NCBI GenBank assembly: GCA_002509485.1
Contig: DAWO01000077.1
Coordinates: forward strand, 1 to 11,693
DNA from: Methanolinea sp. UBA477
GTDB lineage: Archaea; Halobacteriota; Methanomicrobia; Methanomicrobiales; Methanospirillaceae
DNA length: 11,693 nt
Direction of reading: 5' to 3'
Shown piece by piece: positions 5,936 to 11,693 of this stretch; the stretch's first letter is position 1; each line of letters opens with the position of its first letter. Both the position numbers and the translations under genes were made by a program. Under the pieces are notes generated by a model. That model had not been told where the DNA came from, made no database searches, and saw nothing but the letters and a program-made list of their open reading frames with translations.

Positions 5936-6496
5936 ATGAAAGTCAAGCCAGAGGATTCTCTCAAGATTGAAAATATCGTAGCCTCCGCAAAGGTGACCGA
6001 TTATCTGGATCTTCCCGCGCTTGCGTCACAGATCAAGGATGCCGAATACAATAAGAAGAGGTTTCCCGGTGTCGTCATCCGGATGCAGAATCCAAAAATT
6101 GCGGCTTTGGTCTTCGGCTCCGGAAAAGTGGTCCTGACAGGGGCAAAGAGTATCGAGAGTCTCTCCGAAGGTCTCGAGATCCTGGGAAACCTGCTGCGGG
6201 ATCTGAATATCGACATCCCCCAGGAGCTCACCTACAAGATCCAGAACATAGTCACCTCCGCCGATCTCGGGTCGGGCATAAACCTGAACAAGATAGCGGT
6301 CGGTTTCAACCTTGATCGGATAGAATACGAACCCGAACAGTTTCCGGGACTCGTATACCGCCTGGAGAACCCGAAAGTTGTCGTGCTCCTCTTCGGATCC
6401 GGAAAACTTATCATTACCGGCGGAAAAGAACCTGAGGACGCAAAAAAGGCCGTCCAGAAGATACTCAACGACCTGAAGAATCTTGGCCTTCTCTGA
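5936..6496 (+). CDS. tbp: TATA-box-binding protein (TBP)
   Basis: General transcription factor that binds and bends the TATA box and recruits TFB and RNA polymerase. Seen: 186 residues forming two direct repeats (about 8-96 and 99-186), each with IxNIVxSA (11-18 and 102-109) and FPGxVxRxxNPKxxxLxFGSGK. All four DNA-kinking phenylalanines are present (F43, F60, F136, F153). The acidic tail found at the C-terminus of some archaeal TBPs is absent; the protein ends KNLGLL. The frame stays open upstream to 5723, but ATG 5936 is the start because it opens on the conserved MKVKPEDSLKIENIV and has a TATA box 30 nt before it. Methanomicrobiales often carry more than one TBP; this window cannot show whether others exist. 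Confidence 0.97.
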   Translation: MKVKPEDSLKIENIVASAKVTDYLDLPALASQIKDAEYNKKRFPGVVIRMQNPKIAALVFGSGKVVLTGAKSIESLSEGLEILGNLLRDLNIDIPQELTYKIQNIVTSADLGSGINLNKIAVGFNLDRIEYEPEQFPGLVYRLENPKVVVLLFGSGKLIITGGKEPEDAKKAVQKILNDLKNLGLL

Positions 6497-6501
6497 TAAT
6501 T

Positions 6502-6525
6502 TTATATAACGTTTTTGGTTTTTCG
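6502..6525 (+). terminator. T-rich terminator region after TBP
   Basis: After the stop codon the sequence turns strongly AT-rich, with T-runs TTTTT and TTTTT at about 6513-6525. This is a likely oligo-T terminator. Confidence 0.45.
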
Positions 6526-6569
6526 ATCCAGGCGTGATAGTAAAAAATGTAAAATAATTAATAATAATG

Positions 6570-6580
6570 TTTTTATATAG
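6570..6580 (+). promoter_or_regulatory. additional TATA-like element before the regulator gene
   Basis: TTTTTATATAG lies about 45 nt before ATG 6619 in a 70-bp AT-rich run. It could be an alternative promoter giving a leader of about 20 nt. Confidence 0.35.
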
Positions 6581-6588
6581 TTTTAACC

Positions 6589-6596
6589 CATATATG
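6589..6596 (+). promoter_or_regulatory. TATA-like box of the regulator gene
   Basis: CATATATG, itself a palindrome, begins exactly 30 nt before ATG 6619, the spacing seen at three other genes here. No Shine-Dalgarno sequence precedes the ATG, so a leaderless message is likely. Confidence 0.5.
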
Positions 6597-6618
6597 TTTT
6601 GATACGGGTGTATGTTCC

Positions 6619-6993
6619 ATGAGATCAAAGAACGTGATGTATTTTACTCCCCGGGAAGAAGAATTTGCCAATCTGCTTATCAAAGTTGGAATGAAGAGAA
6701 ATGTTGCCAAGGTCCTCGTATTCCTGGCCCATACACCGGAAGCCACTTCGAGGGATATCGAACGCGGAACCGACCTCCGTCAACCCGAAGTAAGCATCGC
6801 AATGGCTGCGCTGATGGATCAGAAATGGGTGGAGAACAGGGAGAGCAAGGCGGAGAATAAGGGGAGACCTGTCAAGATATACCGCCTTTCCCAGCCTATC
6901 GGCGATATCATGGACTCCATCGAGTCTGAGAAGCGCGAGGAGGCAAACAACCAGTTGACCATGATACAAAAGCTCCGGGATTACATATCCTGA
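6619..6993 (+). CDS. winged-helix transcriptional regulator (TrmB/ArsR-like)
   Basis: Probable DNA-binding regulator of 124 residues. Seen: an N-terminal helix (PREEEFANLLIKVGM, 11-25), a helix-turn-helix core (27-71: VAKVLVFLAHTPEATSRDI, then DLRQPEVSIAMAALMDQ as recognition helix), a wing with GRPVKIYRL (82-90), and a C-terminal amphipathic helix (about 95-120) suited to dimerisation. No ligand-binding or metal-binding residues stand out, so the signal is unknown. The layout is that of ArsR/TrmB-type archaeal regulators, with LRQPEVS resembling their recognition helix. It follows TBP by 122 bp of AT-rich DNA and has its own promoter, so co-transcription with TBP is not assumed. Base composition is somewhat lower in GC than its neighbours. 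Confidence 0.78.
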   Translation: MRSKNVMYFTPREEEFANLLIKVGMKRNVAKVLVFLAHTPEATSRDIERGTDLRQPEVSIAMAALMDQKWVENRESKAENKGRPVKIYRLSQPIGDIMDSIESEKREEANNQLTMIQKLRDYIS

Positions 6994-7075
6994 TACAGTC
7001 CCGTAATCCTGCTAGCTGTAATCCCGTCCCCTTCTCATCATCACCGGGGACCGGGTCCGGAACCCCACATCTCTT

Positions 7076-7082
7076 AAAAAAA
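7076..7082 (-). terminator. T-tract terminator downstream of rpiA
   Basis: Seven Ts on the minus strand, about 115 nt past the rpiA stop codon. No clear stem precedes it. A short inverted repeat GTGAC/GTCAC (7131-7143) lies between. Confidence 0.35.
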
Positions 7083-7196
7083 GGATACTCCCCAGACCAG
7101 TCAGGTGTTGGTGCAATTCCGGGCACACATGTGACCCGGTCACCAGAATCCATGCCATCCCTCTCCTTGCGATGGCGAATTGTCCCGGGTCACCGG

Positions 7197-7892
7197 TCAA
7201 GGAGCCCGGACGACCCGGCACCCGCCTGCCTCGCCGATCAGGACCGTTGTCTTTTGCGTAAACTCGCAAAAGAGCCCGCATTCAAGGACCCCGATCATCA
7301 CGGAGAGGAGGCCCTCGAGCCTTTCCGGCACCTCGATGGGCCCGAAGGTGCAGTCCAGGATAAAGTTCCCGTTATCGGTGACGACGGGGCCGTCCTTCTT
7401 GATCCCTTCCCTGAGCACGGGATCGCCGCCAATCTCATGGATTGCCATACTGACAGGGGCCAGCGCAAACGGTACCACCTCAACCGGAACGGGAGCATCA
7501 AGGATGGACGTGACTTTTCCGGGATCGACCACGATGAAGATCTCGTCTGCCGCAGCAGCGACGCATTTTTCCCTGAAGAGGGCCGCCCCCCTCCCCTTTA
7601 TGAGGCGGAGGGCGCCATCGACCTGGTCGGCACCATCGATTGCCATATCCAGTACCGGGTAGTCATCCAGGGTGGTGACGGGTATGCCAAGGTGGCGGGC
7701 ACGCATCGCCGCCTGGTATGAGGTGGGAACACCCTGGACAGTGAGTCCGTCAGAGATCCGCTCCGACAGCCTCTCCATGGCATAAAAGACCGTCGACCCG
7801 GTCCCAAGGCCGACCACCATACCGTCCTCGACGAGGTCCGCTGCATAATTTCCTGCTTTCCGCTTTGCATTCTGTTCTGCTGTCGTGCTCAT
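7197..7892 (-). CDS. rpiA: ribose-5-phosphate isomerase A
   Basis: Interconverts ribulose 5-phosphate and ribose 5-phosphate for nucleotide and cofactor synthesis. Seen: phosphate-binding GLGTGST (28-34), DGADQVD (86-92) with the two catalytic aspartates D86 and D89, KGRGAAL with K99, FREK with E108 as the general base, DNGNFILD (173-180) and the C-terminal GGCRVV. All catalytic positions of the E. coli RpiA family are kept; its 231 residues are usual. ATG 7892 is chosen because GGAG lies 6 nt before it and the family begins here. The in-frame ATG at 7952 would overlap surE and adds an unconserved Arg/Glu-rich leader. It lies 40 nt downstream of surE on the same strand, so the two probably form one operon. 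Confidence 0.95.
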   Translation of the reverse strand: MSTTAEQNAKRKAGNYAADLVEDGMVVGLGTGSTVFYAMERLSERISDGLTVQGVPTSYQAAMRARHLGIPVTTLDDYPVLDMAIDGADQVDGALRLIKGRGAALFREKCVAAAADEIFIVVDPGKVTSILDAPVPVEVVPFALAPVSMAIHEIGGDPVLREGIKKDGPVVTDNGNFILDCTFGPIEVPERLEGLLSVMIGVLECGLFCEFTQKTTVLIGEAGGCRVVRAP

Positions 7893-7932
7893 GATCTTCT
7901 CCATCCCGCAGTTGTTCCGCTCCCTTCCTTCA

Positions 7933-8724
7933 TCACGCCCCTTTCCCTCCAAAAAGACGCCTCAACTCGTCGGTAGCGGCCAGTGCAGTGCAGTCGAGGG
8001 TGATCGGGGTGAGAGAGATGTTCCCCTTCCTGATAGCATGCACATCGGTTCCCTCCTCGGCATCCTCTATCAGGGGTCCGTTGATCCAGAAGTACGGCCG
8101 CCCCCGTGGGTCAAGACGCCTCTCCACGCCTGTCTCAAAGAGTTTGCCTGCCAGCCGGGTCACCTCGTACCCCCCGCGGACAACCGAGGGTATATTCACG
8201 TTGATGACATCTGCTCCAGGAGGTAAGGGGCGGTCGAAGAAGTGACTGCATACCTCCCTGACCACCCGTTTCGCCTCGTCGAAGCTCTCCCCGTAAAACC
8301 GCGGGTCATCGAACTTGTCGCCCTGGTCTTCGACCTGGAGCGAGAACGCGATCGCCTGGGTTCCCTGGTTCGAGGCCTCCAGTGCTGCGCCGACTGTTCC
8401 CGACGTCATGATCGATTCGAACGAGAGGTTCTCCCCGATGTTGATCCCGCTCACGACCAGGTCCGGGCAGATATCGAGTGAATAGAGGCCGATTATCACC
8501 GAATCTGTCGGTTTCCCCCCGACCGCATACGCCCGGATGCCGTTTAACTCCACTTCGTTCGCCCGTATCGGCTCGAATATGGATATCGATCTTCCCACCG
8601 CGCTCTGCTGTGTGGCCGGGGCTACAATGGTCACATCGGCCACCGGGGAAAGGGCCTCGTATGCAGCCCAGAGGCCTGCAGACGTGATGCCGTCGTCATT
8701 GGTAAGCAGGATGGATGGTATCAT
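7933..8724 (-). CDS. surE: 5'/3'-nucleotidase SurE
   Basis: Metal-dependent phosphatase that removes phosphate from nucleoside 5'- or 3'-monophosphates; also active on short polyphosphate in some species. Seen: the N-terminal ILLTNDDG with metal ligands D10 and D11, S41 in APATQQSAVG, GKPTDSV (70-76, the family G-x-P-T-D motif), and SGINIGENL with N95 as the fourth metal ligand. Its 263 residues are in the family range. ATG 8724 opens on the conserved motif. The TATA-like TCATATTTTTTG (8760-8749) is about 30 nt upstream. First gene of the surE-rpiA pair, and divergent from mfnD, with which it shares a 79-bp promoter region. Confidence 0.95.
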   Translation of the reverse strand: MIPSILLTNDDGITSAGLWAAYEALSPVADVTIVAPATQQSAVGRSISIFEPIRANEVELNGIRAYAVGGKPTDSVIIGLYSLDICPDLVVSGINIGENLSFESIMTSGTVGAALEASNQGTQAIAFSLQVEDQGDKFDDPRFYGESFDEAKRVVREVCSHFFDRPLPPGADVINVNIPSVVRGGYEVTRLAGKLFETGVERRLDPRGRPYFWINGPLIEDAEEGTDVHAIRKGNISLTPITLDCTALAATDELRRLFGGKGA

Positions 8725-8748
8725 TCACTATGGACTTGGCGGAGGAGG

Positions 8749-8760
8749 CAAAAAATATGA
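8749..8760. promoter_or_regulatory. shared AT-rich promoter element between surE and mfnD
   Basis: CAAAAAATATGA on the plus strand is the only AT-rich block in the 79-bp divergent region. Read on the minus strand it is a TATA-like box about 30 nt from the surE start. On the plus strand it would give mfnD a leader of about 20 nt. Confidence 0.4.
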
Positions 8761-8803
8761 CCGATCGTCAGGCTCATGTCCCGGGCCCTCCAACAGTTGA
8801 GGG

Positions 8804-9691
8804 ATGAAAGCCCTCCTGGCTGAATATGCCGTATTCCACGACCCGCACCTGGCTCCCGAGGGTGCAGCCATGCTCGGCGTCCTCCGGCAGAGTTTTGAAC
8901 GATGCGGCTACGACGTGATCTCGCCCGAGGGTGCGGACTTCAGGGAAGAGATCCTGCGAATAGCGCCTGAATGTGATTTTGGTCTCGTGATAGCACCTGA
9001 TCACCTTCTTTCAGGCTTTACTGCGGTGATTGAGAGACTGACCCACAACCTGGGCTGTGGGAGCATGAACGTCGCAGTCTGTGCGAACAAGAGACAGACC
9101 GCACGGATACTGGCAGGCAACGGAATACCTGTTCCCGAAGAGGCCGAACACGGAGCGAGGGTGATCAAGCCGGTCACGGGGTGCGGATCGATCGGTGTCC
9201 GGCTGGATGGCGGGCATGCAGGGGAAGGTGAATTCGGACAGCGCTTCATCGAGGGGGAACATCTGAGCGTGAGCCTGGTGGGAAGCAGGGTCGTGGGTGA
9301 CGCCTGCCTGTATTACTCGGGAAAGCCCCCCCTTGTCCTTGCCCTGAACCACCAGGAGATCTCGATCGATTCGGCCGGGCGGTTCTCCTACCAGGGAGGC
9401 ACGACCCCCGTGGATCACGAGCGGTCCGATGAGATCCTCGAGGTCGCGAAAAAAACGGTCAACATCCTCGGCTGCCAGGGATATACCGGCGTCGACATCG
9501 TGCTTGCAGACCGCCCCTACGTGGTGGATGTCAATCCGCGCATCACCACGAGCATCGTCGGGATCACCGCATGCATGAGAGAAGAGATCGCAGACATCCT
9601 TGTCCGGGCGTCGGAGGGGGATGCGCCTGAATCCGTTCATTTCAACTGCAGGGCAAAGTACGACAGATCGGGGAGGGTCTTTTTCGAATGA
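8804..9691 (+). CDS. mfnD: tyramine--L-glutamate ligase (ATP-grasp), methanofuran biosynthesis
   Basis: ATP-dependent ligase that joins the gamma-carboxyl of glutamate to tyramine, giving gamma-glutamyltyramine, a building block of methanofuran. Seen: ATP-grasp features in order: an N-terminal alpha/beta domain (1-95), the nucleotide-binding lysine in VIKPVTGCGSIGVR (120-133), the hinge FIEGEHLSVSLV (148-159), and the metal-binding end GYTGVDIVL...YVVDVNPRITTS (226-250) with D231, D242 and N244. Its 295 residues match the MfnD family. Assignment rests on overall family likeness and on the mfnF gene that follows it directly with a 4-nt ATGA overlap; other carbon-nitrogen ATP-grasp ligases are the alternative. 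Start at ATG 8804; GAGGG lies immediately before it, too close to be a good ribosome site. Confidence 0.85.
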   Translation: MKALLAEYAVFHDPHLAPEGAAMLGVLRQSFERCGYDVISPEGADFREEILRIAPECDFGLVIAPDHLLSGFTAVIERLTHNLGCGSMNVAVCANKRQTARILAGNGIPVPEEAEHGARVIKPVTGCGSIGVRLDGGHAGEGEFGQRFIEGEHLSVSLVGSRVVGDACLYYSGKPPLVLALNHQEISIDSAGRFSYQGGTTPVDHERSDEILEVAKKTVNILGCQGYTGVDIVLADRPYVVDVNPRITTSIVGITACMREEIADILVRASEGDAPESVHFNCRAKYDRSGRVFFE

Positions 9692-10629
9692 TTGGAATCG
9701 ATGTCGGCGGCGCCAATCTAAAGGTCGTCGACTCGGGCGGAGTCCACATCCATTACTGCCCCATGTGGGAGAACGCACCTCTCGAGACCCTGCTTGCCGG
9801 CTACCGGTTCTCAGGGGAAGAAGATGCCGCGGTGGTGATGTCGGGCGAGCTTGCGGACTGCTTCGATTCGAAGATCGAGGGGATCAGGTTCATCGTCGAC
9901 GCGGTGAAGGCGGCCTTTCCGGGGGCTGTCTTCTACGGAACCGACGGGCGCTTTCACCACGAGGCGGCACCCTGCCTTGCCGCCGCCAACTGGCTTGCAT
10001 CCGCCGATCTCCTCCGAAAGGAGTGGCCCTGTGCGGTCCTGGTTGACATGGGAAGCACAACCACCGACATCATACCGCTCACCGATTTTTCTGTACTGCT
10101 CGGACTGACCGATCTTGCACGGCTCCAGAAGGGGTACCTGGTATACACCGGCCTTCTCCGGACCAGTGTTCCGACCCTGGTACGACAGGTCTCACTGGGA
10201 GGTGTCCGGACTCCGGTGAGCCCCGAATACTTCGCCTGCAGCGGTGACGTTCACCTCGCACTCGGCCACATCACGCCCGAAGAGTACACATCCGATCCTC
10301 CGGACGGAAAGGGCCGGGAGAGAGGGGCCGCATACCGGAGACTTGCACGGGTCGTGTGTGCAGACCTCCCGGAGATCGGGACCGGGGGGGCTATGGCCAT
10401 TGCCCATGCATTCTGGGAAGAACAGGGATCGCTGCTCAAAAACACCATAGAAGAGGTGAGGGCAGGGTCCGGCGCAACTGCCATCATCACCGCAGGCGTT
10501 GGATCACGGCTCATTGCCGCCATCACCGGAGGTACAGACATCTCTGAAAGCCTTGGATCGTTCTCCGATGCCCTGCCTGCGTTCGCCGTCAGGGAGGTGG
10601 CGTTACGAAACGCTGGATCCTCGGACTGA
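9688..10629 (+). CDS. mfnF: methanofuran core synthase MfnF (hydantoinase/oxoprolinase-like fold)
   Basis: In Methanocaldococcus jannaschii the MfnF enzyme condenses the furan diphosphate (F1-PP) with gamma-glutamyltyramine to form the methanofuran core. Seen: 313 residues with two phosphate-loop-like motifs of the actin/hydantoinase type, IGIDVGGANLK (2-12) and VDMGSTTTDIIPL (119-131), then RLQKGYLVYTGLLRT (145-159) and IITAGVGSRLIA (266-277). This is the family long called 'H4MPT-linked C1 transfer pathway protein'. Assignment to MfnF is from recalled family likeness plus the mfnD neighbour. ATG 9688 overlaps the mfnD stop as ATGA, so translation is coupled. The mfnF 3' end contains the ribosome site of the next small gene. 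Confidence 0.82.
   Translation: MIGIDVGGANLKVVDSGGVHIHYCPMWENAPLETLLAGYRFSGEEDAAVVMSGELADCFDSKIEGIRFIVDAVKAAFPGAVFYGTDGRFHHEAAPCLAAANWLASADLLRKEWPCAVLVDMGSTTTDIIPLTDFSVLLGLTDLARLQKGYLVYTGLLRTSVPTLVRQVSLGGVRTPVSPEYFACSGDVHLALGHITPEEYTSDPPDGKGRERGAAYRRLARVVCADLPEIGTGGAMAIAHAFWEEQGSLLKNTIEEVRAGSGATAIITAGVGSRLIAAITGGTDISESLGSFSDALPAFAVREVALRNAGSSD
10593..10599 (+). promoter_or_regulatory. ideal Shine-Dalgarno sequence inside the mfnF 3' end
   Basis: GGAGGTG matches the archaeal anti-Shine-Dalgarno complement exactly and ends 5 nt before the ACG at 10605. It marks that codon as the likely start of the small membrane protein, although it is not a canonical start. Confidence 0.6.
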
Positions 10630-10856
10630 TCCTGCTCGCAGGATCCCTTCTCGCCAGCGCGGTCCTCTTCTCACTCGGGATACCCTTCTTCTTCCTGTTC
10701 CTGTTTATTCCCCTCATCCCGTTCCTCGATCGAAAAAGGGAGAGAAAACGGTGCCCGGTGTGCGGGTGGGAGACAGGATCACCGGGTATCAGTTTCTGTC
10801 CGTTTGACGGGACAGCCCTATCCGCCCCGGGAATAGAGGGAGAGCGTGATGACTGA
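10605..10856 (+). CDS. small membrane protein with C-terminal zinc ribbon, apparent ACG start
   Basis: A gene of 83 codons not found by ordinary start-codon rules. The frame from 10605 begins TKRWILGLILLAGSLLASAV, continues through LFSLGIPFFFLFLFIPLIPF as a second hydrophobic segment, then a basic DRKRERKR (42-49) and a zinc-ribbon-like CPVCG...FCPFDGT (C50, C53, C65, D68). Two membrane helices (about 4-22 and 25-41) and the positive charges after them predict N-terminus out or a hairpin, with the ribbon in the cytoplasm. No ATG, GTG or TTG occurs in frame between the preceding stop (10545) and the ribbon, yet an ideal ribosome site precedes the ACG; one C-to-T change would give MKRWILGL. It overlaps mfnF by 25 nt, so it is probably co-transcribed with mfnD-mfnF. 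Function unknown. Confidence 0.65.
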   Translation, partial: TKRWILGLILLAGSLLASAVLFSLGIPFFFLFLFIPLIPFLDRKRERKRCPVCGWETGSPGISFCPFDGTALSAPGIEGERDD

Positions 10857-11381
10857 CATGGGGACCCTGAACCCGTAGATATCGGTGGAGGCGATCGGGC
10901 CGAGTTCGCGGCGTGCGTAATTTCTCACGCTCCCCCGGTCGATTGCAAGGCCCATCTGTTCGAGGACCCGTGCCGTCCGGTGGTACGGCATCTTCTCCGA
11001 GAGCGTGATGCAAAGGTCGACTACCGGTCTTCCGACCCGGGTATCAGGATAAAATGGTGATTCCGCAGCCGAGATCCGCCCGCATTGTCTGCAGCTGAAC
11101 CGTTTCACATACACCTCTATCGTTCTCGTCCCAACAGGTCCGATAATGCTTGCGAAGTGCCTTTTTTTGTAGTCGTAGCCGGTCACTTCACCGCGGCAGA
11201 GCGGACATGCGGCCAGGTTTTCGAATTTCTTCCCTTCAAATCCGCATATTGCAGATTGAATAATATCCACGAGCATATTTGGGACCAGATATTTTCGTGG
11301 GATCTTGCGCGGCACGTTTTTCGCATTCTCTATTGGGTTCTCGGTCATTTTACTTGGTTCAAGAGTAAAACCATTCTTCAT
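10818..11381 (-). CDS. zinc-ribbon/HTH protein, probably a truncated transposase-like protein
   Basis: Function not recognised with certainty. Seen: a first zinc knuckle CPLCRG with a conserved YDYKKRHFASIIGPVGTRTI stretch, a second knuckle CRQCG preceded by VYVKRFS, then AESPFYPDTRVGRPVVD, a helical region (LCITLSEKMPYHRTARVLEQ) and an HTH-like RGSVRNYARRELG. This order, zinc ribbons then helix-turn-helix, is found at the N-terminus of several archaeal transposase families, where a catalytic domain follows. Here the frame ends shortly after MSVITLSLYSRGG, so a C-terminal catalytic domain appears to be lost. ATG 11381 is chosen because an AT-rich TATA-like box lies 33-42 nt upstream; the longer frame from 11453 would run through that promoter. 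Its 3' end overlaps the small zinc-ribbon gene by 39 bp. Confidence 0.5.
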   Translation of the reverse strand: MKNGFTLEPSKMTENPIENAKNVPRKIPRKYLVPNMLVDIIQSAICGFEGKKFENLAACPLCRGEVTGYDYKKRHFASIIGPVGTRTIEVYVKRFSCRQCGRISAAESPFYPDTRVGRPVVDLCITLSEKMPYHRTARVLEQMGLAIDRGSVRNYARRELGPIASTDIYGFRVPMSVITLSLYSRGG

Positions 11382-11413
11382 CACAACCCCCTGATATTCA
11401 TCATCAAATTGAT

Positions 11414-11440
11414 CTTTAAATACAAATATTAAAAAATTGT
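11414..11440. promoter_or_regulatory. shared AT-rich promoter region between the transposase-like gene and fdhA
   Basis: TTTAAATA at 11415-11422 fits a TATA box in both directions: towards fdhA it predicts a leader of about 30 nt, towards the minus-strand gene a leader of about 11 nt. A second AT block AAATATTAAAAAATTG follows on the fdhA side. Confidence 0.5.
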
Positions 11441-11464
11441 GTTGAGAGAGCATCCATTGTAAAC

Positions 11465-11469
11465 GAGGT
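11465..11469 (+). promoter_or_regulatory. ribosome-binding site of fdhA
   Basis: GAGGT lies 6 nt before ATG 11476, so unlike several genes in this window fdhA has a conventional leadered start. Confidence 0.55.
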
Positions 11470-11475
11470 ATTAGA

Positions 11476-11693
11476 ATGGATGTTAAGTACGTTCAAACAA
11501 CCTGCCCCTACTGTGGGACGGGTTGTACATTCAATCTCGTGGTAAAAGACGGCAAGGTGGCTGGTGTTTCACCATACCAGCGCTCACCCGTCAATGAAGG
11601 CAAGGTATGCCCCAAGGGTACCTATGCCCACGAGTTTGTGAACAGTGAGGATCGTCTCACCAGGCCGCTCATCAAGAAGGACGGCAAGTTCGT
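11476..11693 (+). CDS. fdhA: formate dehydrogenase alpha subunit (molybdopterin enzyme), 5' part
   Basis: Catalytic subunit of the methanogen formate dehydrogenase, which oxidises formate to CO2 at a Mo/W-bis-molybdopterin centre and passes electrons to F420 through FdhB, or to heterodisulfide reductase complexes. Only the first 72 codons are in the window. Seen: the N-terminal [4Fe-4S] motif with CPYCGTGC (residues 10-17) and the fourth ligand in GKVCPKG (Cys45, Lys47), then the conserved RLTRPLIKKDG. The next cysteine/selenocysteine site and the cofactor domains lie beyond the end. Start ATG 11476 is fixed by the GAGGT ribosome site and the usual short distance to the first cysteine. A partner fdhB gene would be expected downstream, outside the window. 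Confidence 0.92.
   Translation, partial: MDVKYVQTTCPYCGTGCTFNLVVKDGKVAGVSPYQRSPVNEGKVCPKGTYAHEFVNSEDRLTRPLIKKDGKF

Noticed and set aside
7131..7199. GTGACCCGGTCAC and GGTCACCGGTC near the rpiA 3' end, considered as an att site or repeat
   Set aside because: The units are short, differ from each other and have no spacing or copy pattern; likely chance in GC-rich DNA.
7893..7952. Longer rpiA start at 7952
   Set aside because: It overlaps the surE 3' end and adds an unconserved leader; the ribosome site GGAG points to 7892.
8242..8687. Plus-strand frames inside surE
   Set aside because: They are shadows of surE, which carries all its metal-binding motifs on the minus strand.
9011..9778. 255-residue minus-strand frame opposite mfnD
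   Set aside because: A long antisense shadow typical of GC-rich genes; no motif, and mfnD shows complete ATP-grasp signatures.
1..11693. CRISPR array, tRNA or rRNA genes
   Set aside because: No regularly spaced repeats, and no T-arm/anticodon pattern or rRNA-like sequence was seen by eye in either strand; a covariance-model search was not possible.

Overview
The window looks like chromosomal DNA of a methanogenic archaeon, most likely of the order Methanomicrobiales. The evidence is two methanofuran-biosynthesis genes (mfnD, mfnF), a methanogen-type formate dehydrogenase alpha subunit, a TATA-binding protein, transcription factor S, an archaeosortase, an archaeal-type riboflavin reductase and TATA-box promoters. 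The order-level placement is an inference from the overall look of the proteins and the GC-rich coding style; I could not run a phylogeny.

Layout. 1-963: 3' part of truD (+), with a hairpin/T-tract terminator across its stop codon. 964-1390: no intact gene, but what looks like a twice-frameshifted coding remnant (+). 1391-2071: arfC (riboflavin pathway, -). 2270-2902: CDP-alcohol phosphatidyltransferase (+), overlapping the 3' end of artA (archaeosortase A, 2874-3680, -) by 29 bp. 3797-4105: transcription factor S (+). 4320-5501: short GMC-type flavoprotein with a cysteine cluster (+). 5502-5935: GC-rich stretch without a recognised gene, carrying a perfect hairpin, a 16-bp palindrome, a T-tract and the TBP promoter. 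5936-6496: TBP (+). 6619-6993: winged-helix regulator (+). 7197-8724: surE-rpiA operon (-). 8804-10856: mfnD-mfnF plus a small membrane zinc-ribbon gene, tightly packed (+). 10818-11381: zinc-ribbon/HTH protein that seems cut short at its C-terminus (-). 11476 to the end: 5' part of fdhA (+).

How the genes fit together. MfnD and MfnF make and join the building blocks of methanofuran, the C1 carrier of the first step of CO2 reduction to methane. FdhA is the catalytic subunit that supplies electrons from formate. TBP and TFS are general transcription factors, and the regulator follows TBP directly. The lipid-headgroup enzyme and the archaeosortase both act in the cell envelope. The rest (truD, arfC, rpiA, surE) is housekeeping.

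Points of most interest: (a) an overlooked 83-residue membrane/zinc-ribbon protein downstream of mfnF with an ideal Shine-Dalgarno sequence but an ACG where the start codon should be; (b) two TATA elements at the TBP gene, the second abutting its ATG, which suggests autoregulation; (c) four promoters (TFS, GMC protein, TBP, regulator) whose TATA-like box begins exactly 30 nt before the ATG, implying leaderless mRNAs; (d) a compensated-frameshift remnant at 1013-1353. I see no CRISPR array, tRNA, rRNA or intact insertion sequence, and no clearly new defence or multi-gene system.
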